Assembly: GCF_963675585.1 (NCBI RefSeq)
Contig: NZ_OY776414.1
Location: 3,141,001 to 3,205,000, forward strand
Length of the DNA stretch: 64,000 bases
Source of the DNA: an uncultured Draconibacterium sp.
Lineage (GTDB): Bacteria; Bacteroidota; Bacteroidia; Bacteroidales; Prolixibacteraceae
Reading direction: 5' to 3'
Below, piece after piece: positions 53,096 through 62,274 of this stretch (its first letter is position 1; each line of letters starts with the position of its first letter). Under the pieces are notes generated by a model, which saw only the letters and a program-made list of their open reading frames with translations, did not search any database and had not been told where the DNA came from. The position numbers and the translations under genes were made by a program.

Positions 53096-54271
53096 TCATT
53101 TCCTTATTCTCAACCAAACGGGTTTTAAACGCGAAGGATAAGAATTTAGAAGAGTGAAAAACAAAGCGATTCCAACAAACCCGGCTGCTGTCCAGCTGAG
53201 CATAATTGCAGGCATATTTTCAAACTCCACTCCTCCCAGAGCGGCTCCAACGGCAAAACCAAACTGAATAATTGAGTTGTACAAACTAAGTATTAACTGC
53301 GGTGCTTCGGGCGATAAATCCAGCACATTAAACCGAAGTATGGGACCGGCAGCCCAGGCCGATATGGCCCAAAGCATGAGTACAAAAACGGTAAGATAAA
53401 CAGCCCCGGATACAAGCGACAATAAGATTAAAGAGCCAACATGAAAAAACATACTGTAAAGAATCGTTTTCGAGTTGCCGATTCGGTCACCCAAAAATCC
53501 ACCTGATTTATTTCCAATAAGTGTTGCTATCCCAAAAGCAAATAAGGCTACACTCAATAAATTTTCATTCATCGAAGAGGTGTTTTTCAGAAATGGCGTG
53601 ATGTACGAGTAAAGCATAGCATAACCGGAGATCCAAAAAAACGTAACCAAAAGATTTAACAGAATTTTAGGTTTAAATATAACCGTGAACTCTTTGGTAA
53701 AGCTGGTTTCTGATTTTGTGTGAACGGCAGGAATGTATTTATACATTACCGGGATAGCCGTTAAGCAAAAAACCGCCGTAAATGCAAAAATGGACTGCCA
53801 ACCCCAAACGGCTGTAACCATACGCCCAACAGGCAATCCCACGATTAAGGCTGCATTATAACCAATTGTTACTGTAGCCACTGCACTTGTTCGTTTATTC
53901 TCAGGTGCCAGACCGGTAGCGGCAATAAAACAATATACATTAAAAACTCCCACACCCAAAGCCATAATAATTCGCGCAGCCAGCAACAAATGATAGTTTA
54001 CCGTTAAAAACATGATTAAGCTAGCCAGCATAATTACCGCCAAAGCCAGCATAAAAATTTTCTGCTGATTTAGTTTTCTCAAAAAATAAATGGCAATGGG
54101 TGTTCCAATGGCTGCAGTAATGGCAAACACAGAAATAAGCTGACCTGCTTGTGCAATGGTAATATTTGCCGATAAGGCTATTTTATCCAAAACTCCAACA
54201 ATTACAAATTCGGAGGTTCCTAAAACGAAACAAATTATTGCCAGTAAAATTATTTTCCAACTATTCTTCAT
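53096..54271 (-). CDS. MFS transporter, drug/sugar exporter type (DHA1)
   Basis: 391 aa, 12 membrane segments. N-terminus IILLAIICFVLGTSEFVIVG is typical of the AraJ/YdhP group. MFS loop motifs include GNKSGGFLGDRIGNSKT and YFLRKLNQQKIFML, and the motif C-like region ATVTIGYNAALIVGLPVG. Export of a small hydrophobic compound is likely; substrate unknown. The CysE-like gene ends only 54 bases upstream of it, so the two may be one operon. Confidence 0.9.
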   Translation of the reverse strand: MKNSWKIILLAIICFVLGTSEFVIVGVLDKIALSANITIAQAGQLISVFAITAAIGTPIAIYFLRKLNQQKIFMLALAVIMLASLIMFLTVNYHLLLAARIIMALGVGVFNVYCFIAATGLAPENKRTSAVATVTIGYNAALIVGLPVGRMVTAVWGWQSIFAFTAVFCLTAIPVMYKYIPAVHTKSETSFTKEFTVIFKPKILLNLLVTFFWISGYAMLYSYITPFLKNTSSMNENLLSVALFAFGIATLIGNKSGGFLGDRIGNSKTILYSMFFHVGSLILLSLVSGAVYLTVFVLMLWAISAWAAGPILRFNVLDLSPEAPQLILSLYNSIIQFGFAVGAALGGVEFENMPAIMLSWTAAGFVGIALFFTLLNSYPSRLKPVWLRIRK

Positions 54272-54325
54272 TCAAATTTCTTCTTCTACATTCATTTTTT
54301 TCGGACAAGATTATTGAGTTTACAC

Positions 54326-54934
54326 TTATCCGCATTTGTTCTTATATTTTACTTCGCAATTTTTCCAGACTTCCATCGACACTTTTTTATCATTGGTTTT
54401 TGTACGATTTAAATCCATGTTAACGGTTTTCCCTTCAAGTTTTACAATACGCGCAGGAGCACCAATTACTGTAGAGTTAGAAGGTACATCGCGCATTACA
54501 ATAAGCGATTTTGCACCAATTTTTACGTTGTCGCCAATCTGGATGGGTCCCAGTAAGGTAGCACCGCTTCCGATAAATACATTGTTACCAACCGAAGGAT
54601 GTCTTTTGTTTGAATGGTTTCCTGTCCCACCCAAAGTTACACCATGGTAAATCACGCAGTTATCACCAATTTCGGCTGTTTCTCCAATTACTACCCCATT
54701 GCCATGATCGATAAACAAACCTTTCCCAATTTTTGCTCCCGGATGAATTTCAACCTGTGTTACAAACCGTGCTATCTGACAAAAAAACAGGCCACAGAAT
54801 TTTAATCCTATGCTATACAGCGGATGCGACAAGTAGCGATGCACAAACACAGCCCAAAAACCCGGATAGAGTAGAAACTGCAATCCACCTGCTGCCGGAT
54901 CATTTTTATAAATATTTTTTACAACTGAAACCAT
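54326..54934 (-). CDS. Serine O-acetyltransferase-like hexapeptide acetyltransferase
   Basis: 202 aa, a short CysE form. An N-terminal helical segment (VKNIYKNDPAAGGLQFLLYPG) is followed by hexapeptide repeats with VEIHPGAKIGKGLFIDHGNG, VIGETAEIGDNCVIYHGVTL and GGTGNHSNKRHPSVGNNV, which are CysE hallmarks including the catalytic His pair. It would make O-acetylserine for cysteine synthesis. It overlaps no neighbour; the flavodoxin gene ends 5 bases before its start. Confidence 0.88.
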   Translation of the reverse strand: MVSVVKNIYKNDPAAGGLQFLLYPGFWAVFVHRYLSHPLYSIGLKFCGLFFCQIARFVTQVEIHPGAKIGKGLFIDHGNGVVIGETAEIGDNCVIYHGVTLGGTGNHSNKRHPSVGNNVFIGSGATLLGPIQIGDNVKIGAKSLIVMRDVPSNSTVIGAPARIVKLEGKTVNMDLNRTKTNDKKVSMEVWKNCEVKYKNKCG

Positions 54935-54939
54935 ATATT

Positions 54940-55455
54940 TTAATCGTTATATTCCGAAAGCCAAGCCACAATAGCTCTGTCGGCTGCTTGTACGCTTCCA
55001 CCATGAATAGCAATTCCATTTTCAACTTTAGCACCAGGACAAAGTTTTTTAATATCATTTACGCCTCCCATTCCACTGCCTTCGTGCGTACAAAATGGGA
55101 TGATTGTTTTTCCTGAAAAATCGTACGAATCCAGAAAAGTAAAAACCGCCATCGGAAATGTACCCCACCAATTGGGATATCCGAGATAAATAACATTGTA
55201 ATCATCCATATTCCCAAGTACCTCAGTTAATTCCGGTCGCGCATTCTCCCTCAATTCCTGCTTTGCAATCCGTGTTGTTTCCATGTAGTCTGCCGGGTAC
55301 TTTTTTACTGTATCAATTTTAAACATTTGGCTTCCGGTGCTTGCCTGAATTTTTTGGGCAATTATTTCTGTATTTCCGAGCTTCAAATCAACTAAACTAC
55401 CGCCAACATAATTCTGACCTCTGCGCGAATAATATGCTATTAAACTTTTTTTCAT
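54940..55455 (-). CDS. Flavodoxin family protein
   Basis: 171 aa. FMN-binding pattern: MKKSLIAYYSRRGQNYVGGS, IYLGYPNWWGTFPMAVFTFL and IIPFCTHEGSGMGG. The N-terminal phosphate loop is longer than in classical flavodoxins, as in the Flavodoxin_4 type found near AraC regulators and aldo/keto reductases. It is the first gene of the minus-strand cluster, with site B 52-90 bases upstream. Confidence 0.9.
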   Translation of the reverse strand: MKKSLIAYYSRRGQNYVGGSLVDLKLGNTEIIAQKIQASTGSQMFKIDTVKKYPADYMETTRIAKQELRENARPELTEVLGNMDDYNVIYLGYPNWWGTFPMAVFTFLDSYDFSGKTIIPFCTHEGSGMGGVNDIKKLCPGAKVENGIAIHGGSVQAADRAIVAWLSEYND

Positions 55456-55506
55456 CTGTTATCAATTTTTAAATCACGATACAAAACTCAGGAAAAAATG
55501 ATGGCG

Positions 55507-55545
55507 CTTTGTTATACAAATTACGGTTAAGCATACCATTTTTAC
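55507..55545. promoter_or_regulatory. Candidate AraC-type operator, site B
   Basis: 39-base element in the divergent region between flavodoxin and araC-type genes: TTTGTTATACAAATTAC at the left and TACCATTTTTAC at the right, the partner of site A (53005). A TATATTTG box (55587-55594) before the regulator gene fits a Bacteroidota -7 element. Confidence 0.55.
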
Positions 55546-55611
55546 TGATTTAGCCAATCGCATTATTTTTTTGGTAATTAACCACTTATATTTGTTTTGA
55601 CATTTAAGAAA

Positions 55612-56520
55612 ATGAATATGAAAAATATATATAGAATAGAATCGGTATCCGATTATAACAAGTTAAATGGTGCAGAAACCTTGCATCCATTGGTAAGCAT
55701 TGTCGACTTTTCAAAGCTTGATTCATCCTATACAGACCACACTCACTTTTATTATGGGGTGTACGCTATTTTTCTAAAAGAAGTAAATTGCGGAGAACTC
55801 AGGTACGGACGTAACTCATACGATTATGAAGAAGGCAGTTTGGTGTTTATTGCTCCCGGTCAGCTTATTGAGGTGATCAGAAACAATTCTGCCCCGGCAC
55901 GTAAAGGATGGGCCTTACTTTTTCATCCCGACCTTATTCCGGGAACCAACCTTGGAAAACAACTGAGCGATTACAACTTTTTTTCGTACGACATTAACGA
56001 AGCGCTGCATATATCGGAACGGGAGAAAAAAATGGTGATTGAATGTTTCGATAAAATTTCGTACGAAATAAACCAACCGATTGACAAACACAGCCGCAAA
56101 CTAATTGTAAACAACATACAACTATTTCTCGATTACTGCATTCGTTTTTACGATCGTCAGTTTATTACGCGCGAGCAAATTAACCAGGGTGCACTTGAAC
56201 AATTTGAGAAAGAACTTAATTCCTATTACCAGTCGGATAAGCCGCTAAGTATTGGCTTGCCAACGGTTTCGTATTTTGCTGATAGGTTACACTTGTCGGC
56301 CAATTATTTTGGCGACCTGATAAAAAAAGAAACCGGTAAATCGGCCCAGGAATACATTCACCTAAAAGTGATGAACCTGGCAAAAGAACGTGTTCTCGAC
56401 GCTTCAAAAACAGTTAGTGAAATTGCCTACGAACTGGGCTTTAAATATCCGCAACACTTTACGCGCATGTTTAAAAAAGATCTGGGAATGTCGCCAAGCG
56501 AATATCGGTCGTTGAATTAA
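55612..56520 (+). CDS. AraC family transcriptional regulator
   Basis: About 302 aa from the ATG at 55612 (a TTG 15 bases earlier is a weaker choice). The N-terminal cupin-like sensor half (~1-190) includes HFYYGVYAIFLKEVNCGEL and GSLVFIAPGQLIEVI. The C-terminal double helix-turn-helix (~205-302) includes SYFADRLHLSANYFGDLIK and VSEIAYELGFKYPQHFTRMF, then KKDLGMSPSEYRSL. It is divergent from the flavodoxin gene and is the obvious regulator of the redox cluster 50634-55455. Confidence 0.92.
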   Translation: MNMKNIYRIESVSDYNKLNGAETLHPLVSIVDFSKLDSSYTDHTHFYYGVYAIFLKEVNCGELRYGRNSYDYEEGSLVFIAPGQLIEVIRNNSAPARKGWALLFHPDLIPGTNLGKQLSDYNFFSYDINEALHISEREKKMVIECFDKISYEINQPIDKHSRKLIVNNIQLFLDYCIRFYDRQFITREQINQGALEQFEKELNSYYQSDKPLSIGLPTVSYFADRLHLSANYFGDLIKKETGKSAQEYIHLKVMNLAKERVLDASKTVSEIAYELGFKYPQHFTRMFKKDLGMSPSEYRSLN

Positions 56521-56775
56521 ATCAAACCTTAAAGACTTAAGCAACAAGACCATAAACGCTTGACCCATTGAAATTCGGATAAAACATCCACTACATTTTA
56601 CAAAAACAAAATCCATTTATTCTCCCGCAGTTAAAATCCGGGATAATAAATGGATTGTTTAAAATAGCTCAGGTTCTGTCCATCAATCACAAAATAAAGG
56701 TTTGTATAGAATAAGCAGAGCTTTCTATTTCCACCTTTTCCTTCCATCCAGAAACAGTAAGGTATTTCTTTGATG

Positions 56776-59700
56776 TTATTTTACAGGAGTTATTTTAATT
56801 TCCCGTTCATACATTGCCGGATAAACCCGATAACTAAGGAATACACCACGTGCAGAACATCCAACACCCGTTGTTGCATAATCGAGGTTAAAGGTTATGC
56901 CGTCCTGTTTCTGAAGTTGATACGTATAAATTGATTTGGTAAGGTTTTCAGTTGAATAGGGATATGCGTTAAAGTTAAACAGTTCGTTTACTTTAAATTG
57001 CAAACCATTACCTTCATCATCGAGCATTTTTACCCAACGGTTGTCAGTTCTTAATCCATAATCGCCTGGTTTAAGGTAAGGAACGTACATATCATCAACC
57101 TTAGAGTTATAAATGCCAATTTTATACCCACTTTTTCTTCCGGGATAATTCTCCTGTGGTCCACGTCCATACCACTCTACGTTATCAAGACATTTATCAA
57201 GTGTAAATGACAAACCAAATCGTGGAAAATACAAAGGCAGTGCACCTCCCTGTGGCTTTGCAGTATGATGTACAGTAATCTCACCATCACCATTAATGGT
57301 GTAATTGTACCTATTTTCGATACCATTATATTGAGCGCCAAAAATATATTGGTCTAATGCGCCATCAACACTTTCACCAAAAATTGTGATTTGCCTGATT
57401 TTAACATATACTTTTCCTTCAGCTTCAATTACCTCGGTATAAACCGGGTAATTTGTAGTTTTATCAATTCCGGTTGAATAGAACTCGGTGGCAATAAATG
57501 TATCGTAGCCTTCTTTCCAGTTTGAAGAACGCGCAGATCGTGATCCCCAGCTATCCAAATCATTTGCCATTGGTGCTCTCCAAACACTTACTAAGAAAGG
57601 AGATTTCAGCATTTCTTTTCCATTAACCACTATAGAAGATAAAGCTCCCAAATTTTTATTGAAGGTATATTCAAATCCTTCACCATTTACTTTTACCTCG
57701 CCATCCGATTCTACAAATGAAGCTTTGGCTGTTGTTTGTTTTACTCCCTGAATATTCTTTTTCCAGGGAAGTTCCAGTTGAGACCAGGCAACTTCAAATC
57801 CGGCCTTGGCCCAAACCTTATCTTCTTTTAACGAAGAGCTAACGGTAATTCGGTATTCGGCACCTTCTTTTACTGAAGGTTTAGTGTATGGAATTTTTAA
57901 AGTCTTTTTCTTAAAAGGCTCCACCTGAAGATCTAAAACTCCTTGTTGTAAAATGTCACCATCGGCTTCAAGAAACCAACGAGTTTCATACTGCGAGGCA
58001 TCAGTGAAATGATTTTTATTCCAAACTTCAACCAAACCGGTTTCTGCATCAAGAAGAGTAAACACAACAGGTTGAACAACTTTCTTCATCTCCCACATTT
58101 CGGGTTGAACTTCCCTGTTTCCCCAAATATGACCGTAATTTCGGGCACCGGCACCATAACTTTGGAAAGTCCCTTTATTCGTTTCTTTTTCAAAATCGAG
58201 CCAAACAGCTGCATTTTCAGGATTGAAATTACCTGGCAAAACAGCTTCTGCAAATATTCCAACATTATCGAGCATTGCATCGCACATATAAGTGGGAGTC
58301 TCTGAGCCATCAATTTCGGAGTCACGTCCAAGGCTTATTGTAAACGGGAAATTCATAATTTTTCCTTTGGCCTGCTTGCTCCCCTTTTTGTCAGTATCGA
58401 TGTAAACCAACATTTCCTGACCGTCATAAACAGCAGTTATCTGATGCCAGTTATTTTCCCAGTTATCAGGTAATCCAACACGCAAGGTATATTTTGCACC
58501 GGAATTACCACCTCCGCCAAAACCGCCAAAGCCTGGTATGTTAGGGCTTACGTTTGTATAAATATAGAACTCCAGAGAATCAACTCCGTTTTGGACAATT
58601 CCAAACTGATTTGAACCTTTTGTAATGAATTGCCCGCCGCTGGAATTTAATTTCCTAGGGTAAACATCCATCGAAATTGTTAACTTGTCTCCGTTAATTT
58701 CCAACGTATCAGCACGGTATAGTTCAACCCACTGGTCGTGCCCATTCAAGTTAACAGCTTTCCCTGTTTGCCCTTCTGCTAATTTAATGTTGTTCCCCAT
58801 TAAATGGGCAGGTACTTTATTTGGCGATTGATCTTCCACCTGACGAATTTGTTCGGTAAGTCCCGGGCTTACAAAATCCCAGATTGCTCCACCCATTGTT
58901 CTGGAATAGGATTCGATCACATTCCAGTAGTCTTCAAGTCCTCCGCCGGCATTACCGGCAACCGACAAGTACTCATCCATAAATGATGGTCGTAAATCAG
59001 TTTCGTTAATACCAAGTCCAACGCGCATATCCAGTTCCAGTGGACTAGGATAACGGGGCCCAATAATTTCTTCGGCAGAATGAGAGAAAGCGTTCCCTCC
59101 ATACATCCAATAACGCGTATCATCAAACTTTCGTCCTTCTTTTACAACTTCATTAATGTTTATGCCTTCACCACTTTCATTACCCGCACTCCAAAACAAA
59201 ATACATGGATGATTTCTGTCGCGCAATACCATTTGACGGGCACGCTCGCGATACATCTCTGTAAATTCCGGCATATTACATACATTCTCCGTAGCATGCG
59301 ATTCCACACCTGCTTCATCTATAATAAAAAGGCCATATTCATCTGCCAAATCAAGATATTCATTCACCGGAGGATAGTGCGATGTGCGAACAGCATTAAA
59401 GTTAAACTGCTTCAGAATTTCGAAATCTTTACGAATAACCTCTTCTGTCATAGCATGTCCTAAATCGGCGTGCTGCATATGCGAATTAGTCGCATTTACT
59501 TTTATGGCAACACCATTTAAGTAGAAAGTATCTCCATCAATTAGTGTTTCCTTAAATCCTATACTCTGTTCTGCCTTATCCAGAACTGTTCCTTTTTCAG
59601 TTAACAGCTCCATCTTTAAAGTATAAAGGTTCGGTGTTTCAGATGTCCATTTTAGAGGATTTACAATTTCTTTTTTCAGTTCAATCTGTTTCTTCCCCTC

Positions 59701-60627
59701 AGTATCCATCGCAAATTTTTCACTGGTCATTTCAGCCACCAAAGTATTGTCAGTATCAAACAATGATGCTTTTAAAGAATACGAAGCAGTTGGAGAAGTA
59801 GTATATTTTTTGACATCGATTTGAACAGAAAGACTGGCATTGGTGTAAGTTTCATCCAGATCAGTCACAACGTACCAGTCGAACAAACGCACATCAGGAG
59901 TTGCATAAATACTTACATCATCGAATATCCCTGCTAATCTCCAGTAATCCTGACCTTCCAAATAATATCCATCAGAATATTTTGTAACAAAAACAGCAAC
60001 TGTATTGCTCCCTTTTTTCAGGTAATCAGTAATGTTGTACTCTGCCGGTTCCTGTGCACCTTCGTTGTAACCAACTTGTTCACCATTCACCCAAACAAAT
60101 GATGCAGAAGCTGTTTTTTCCATTCGAAGAAACACCTGGTCGCCATTCCATGAAGATGGAAGCGTAAACGTTTTGCGGTAAGCACCGGATGGATTGTATT
60201 CTCTTGGAACATTGGGAAGCGTAACTGAAAATGCCCCCGGATCTGAAGTTCCATAAACGATGTCTCCATAGGTTAATTTCCTTTTCAATGGAAATGGAGC
60301 ATTTACATTCCGGAACATTCTATCTCCATAACCTTGCATTTCCCAGTTTGATGGAACCTCAATCGTGCCCCACTTTATATCGTTAAAAGCAGTTGCATAA
60401 AAATCAGTAGGAATACCTTCGGGCGTTTCGTTGTAGAAGAATTTCCATTCTCCATTGAGCGAAATAGTTTTGTCGGGAAGATAAAAAGATCTTCCTTCTT
60501 CCTGGTTGAATCCGAATACTGAAGTGTTCTCGATATAACAGTAAATATTATCAAGAAATTTTACCGGTTGAGCTAAAAGTATTCCGTTAAAAAACAGTGC
60601 AAAGAACAATAGTTTAGTTCGTTTCAT
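56776..60627 (-). CDS. GH2 beta-galactosidase-like enzyme with LamG-like insertion
   Basis: 1283 aa with signal peptide (LLFFALFFNGILLAQ). The order is a sugar-binding jelly roll (SLNGEWKFFYNETPEGIPTD; SGAYRKTFTLP), an Ig-like domain and the GH2 barrel with acid/base Glu in LFWSAGNESGEG and the probable nucleophile Glu in PSFMDEYLSVAGN. At ~residues 625-820 a LamG/concanavalin-like domain is inserted (KAVNLNGHDQWVEL; ISMDVYPRKLN; WHQITAVYDGQEM). The barrel-side sequence continues with an Ig-like domain and Bgal_small_N. It is the last gene of the PUL and probably acts in the periplasm on oligosaccharides released by other enzymes. Substrate (galactoside or other beta-glycoside) not readable. 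Confidence 0.9.
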   Translation of the reverse strand: MKRTKLLFFALFFNGILLAQPVKFLDNIYCYIENTSVFGFNQEEGRSFYLPDKTISLNGEWKFFYNETPEGIPTDFYATAFNDIKWGTIEVPSNWEMQGYGDRMFRNVNAPFPLKRKLTYGDIVYGTSDPGAFSVTLPNVPREYNPSGAYRKTFTLPSSWNGDQVFLRMEKTASASFVWVNGEQVGYNEGAQEPAEYNITDYLKKGSNTVAVFVTKYSDGYYLEGQDYWRLAGIFDDVSIYATPDVRLFDWYVVTDLDETYTNASLSVQIDVKKYTTSPTASYSLKASLFDTDNTLVAEMTSEKFAMDTEGKKQIELKKEIVNPLKWTSETPNLYTLKMELLTEKGTVLDKAEQSIGFKETLIDGDTFYLNGVAIKVNATNSHMQHADLGHAMTEEVIRKDFEILKQFNFNAVRTSHYPPVNEYLDLADEYGLFIIDEAGVESHATENVCNMPEFTEMYRERARQMVLRDRNHPCILFWSAGNESGEGININEVVKEGRKFDDTRYWMYGGNAFSHSAEEIIGPRYPSPLELDMRVGLGINETDLRPSFMDEYLSVAGNAGGGLEDYWNVIESYSRTMGGAIWDFVSPGLTEQIRQVEDQSPNKVPAHLMGNNIKLAEGQTGKAVNLNGHDQWVELYRADTLEINGDKLTISMDVYPRKLNSSGGQFITKGSNQFGIVQNGVDSLEFYIYTNVSPNIPGFGGFGGGGNSGAKYTLRVGLPDNWENNWHQITAVYDGQEMLVYIDTDKKGSKQAKGKIMNFPFTISLGRDSEIDGSETPTYMCDAMLDNVGIFAEAVLPGNFNPENAAVWLDFEKETNKGTFQSYGAGARNYGHIWGNREVQPEMWEMKKVVQPVVFTLLDAETGLVEVWNKNHFTDASQYETRWFLEADGDILQQGVLDLQVEPFKKKTLKIPYTKPSVKEGAEYRITVSSSLKEDKVWAKAGFEVAWSQLELPWKKNIQGVKQTTAKASFVESDGEVKVNGEGFEYTFNKNLGALSSIVVNGKEMLKSPFLVSVWRAPMANDLDSWGSRSARSSNWKEGYDTFIATEFYSTGIDKTTNYPVYTEVIEAEGKVYVKIRQITIFGESVDGALDQYIFGAQYNGIENRYNYTINGDGEITVHHTAKPQGGALPLYFPRFGLSFTLDKCLDNVEWYGRGPQENYPGRKSGYKIGIYNSKVDDMYVPYLKPGDYGLRTDNRWVKMLDDEGNGLQFKVNELFNFNAYPYSTENLTKSIYTYQLQKQDGITFNLDYATTGVGCSARGVFLSYRVYPAMYEREIKITPVK

Positions 60628-60703
60628 AACTGTTATTATAGGTTGATTAATCTTATATTATTATTGAATCTGTTAACCATTGTTCTACAGATAAACAGAC
60701 GTT

Positions 60704-62212
60704 TTATTGATTTGAAATTTTGAATGTATTCAATGATGTTGCCGGTAAAACAGGAGAAATAAAAGAATCACCGATTTTGATGTTTACCGTTTTACTTTCT
60801 TCTTCCTGGTTGGCAGCAATTACAATTATTGAACCATCTGTATTTTTAAATGCCAGCAGATCTGTGTATTCGCCACCTGTTTCAAGTTTTTTAGCTCCCG
60901 GTAAAACATAGTGGCTAGCGTGTTTTAACATATAATATTCGTAAGAATACTTGTAACTTTTGTTCTCAGAGTCGACTACCACCAATGAGTTTTGTTCCCA
61001 TCCCCAGCGGCTAACACCACCTTCCAGCAGCGATGTATTCCAGTATTCATAAACCGAGACACCATTACTCAGGTAGTGTTTCATCAGGTCCCACGAGTGC
61101 ATTGCTCCGGCCCAGTCGTTTTTGCCATCTCCACATTCCTGTTCAGTCTGGAACATAGCCAAATCAGGATAATTGCGATTAATATCGGGTAGTGCATCTT
61201 TTCCTGCCCACTGAAAACCTACGCCTTTAACATATTTGCCACTTTTTTCGTTTTGTAAAATCGTATCAACAAGAGCTTCATTCGGGCGTTCCATGGTTCC
61301 GAAATAAATATCAACTCCCAGTTTATCCATGGCAGGACCTAAATACGAACCGATAAAATTGCTTAAGCCTGCAGCCGTCCAGCAACAGCTCGGGAATATC
61401 TGTGCCGAATTGAATTCGTTTTGTGGCATTACGGCAAAAATATCGATGCCTTCGTTTTTATAATCTTGAATAAATTTAGAGAAGTAAAGTGCATATGCTT
61501 CCAGGTATTGGTCTTCCTGGATAAACATATCAGTTCCTTCTTTCCCTTCACGATCGATAGGCAGGCCGTTCTGATATTTAGGGTTGCCAACATTGGCAAA
61601 AAAGCCTCCCAATGCTGCAGTGTCGCCCTGTGCTTCGCGTTGTTTGATGTACATTTCGGCCATGTTTGCCATACGTTGAGATGACGCGCTGGCATAGTGT
61701 TTATTGTATTTCATCCACGATGGAGGACTCCATGGTGATGCCCATATTTTAATATTGGGATTGTATTTTTTTGCATTTTGAATGAAGGGAATCAATGTAT
61801 TTTTATCATTTTCTATTGAAAAGTTCTCCATGGCAAAATCACCCTCGGTTTCGTTGTACGAATACCAGTTTAAAGCAAAATCGTTAGCTGCAACAGGCAT
61901 TCGGCAAATGGTAAAATTGGCACCGACACCTGGTGTAAATAGCTCGTTCATTATCGATTCGCGATCGGTGTTACTTAACTGATTCAGCGATGTCCAGCCC
62001 AATTCGTTAAAACAGCTGCCAAAACCATCTATTTGCTGTTGTGTTTTGTCGGTATAAACTTCGGCACTTGTACTTTCTGCAGAAGCTACCGTTTCTAATT
62101 GTGCTGTTTTCCATTGAGTGGTTGGTGTTGTACATACCCAATCAACCGGAGTTGTTGTGTTGCAGCCAGTGCAGAAAAAAAGAAAAATAATTACGATGTT
62201 TAAGTTTTTCAT
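60704..62212 (-). CDS. GH30 glycoside hydrolase lipoprotein
   Basis: 502 aa. Lipoprotein signal (IIFLFFCTGC). GH30 core: QQIDGFGSCFNELGWTSLNQ, ICRMPVAANDFALNWYSYNE, IWASPWSPPSWMKYN. Acid/base Glu in FAVMPQNEFNSAQ; nucleophile Glu in MFQTEQECGDG. A beta-sandwich follows to the C-terminus. The form with DFALNWYSYNE resembles beta-1,6-glucanase / glucosylceramidase members (GH30_3), so beta-glucan is a plausible target. It is separated from susD by a strong hairpin. Confidence 0.9.
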   Translation of the reverse strand: MKNLNIVIIFLFFCTGCNTTTPVDWVCTTPTTQWKTAQLETVASAESTSAEVYTDKTQQQIDGFGSCFNELGWTSLNQLSNTDRESIMNELFTPGVGANFTICRMPVAANDFALNWYSYNETEGDFAMENFSIENDKNTLIPFIQNAKKYNPNIKIWASPWSPPSWMKYNKHYASASSQRMANMAEMYIKQREAQGDTAALGGFFANVGNPKYQNGLPIDREGKEGTDMFIQEDQYLEAYALYFSKFIQDYKNEGIDIFAVMPQNEFNSAQIFPSCCWTAAGLSNFIGSYLGPAMDKLGVDIYFGTMERPNEALVDTILQNEKSGKYVKGVGFQWAGKDALPDINRNYPDLAMFQTEQECGDGKNDWAGAMHSWDLMKHYLSNGVSVYEYWNTSLLEGGVSRWGWEQNSLVVVDSENKSYKYSYEYYMLKHASHYVLPGAKKLETGGEYTDLLAFKNTDGSIIVIAANQEEESKTVNIKIGDSFISPVLPATSLNTFKISNQ

Positions 62213-62229
62213 TTGGTTTAATTTTAAAG

Positions 62230-62266
62230 AAAGGATACAATCATAAATATAATGATTGTATCCTTT
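62230..62266 (-). terminator. Hairpin between susD and the GH30 gene
   Basis: Perfect 15-bp inverted repeat (AAAGGATACAATCAT / ATGATTGTATCCTTT) with a 7-base loop, starting 9 bases after the SusD stop and 18 bases before the GH30 start. A partial terminator or a processing/stability hairpin that raises SusC/SusD levels above the enzymes is likely. Confidence 0.8.
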
Positions 62267-62274
62267 TGTTTTTA

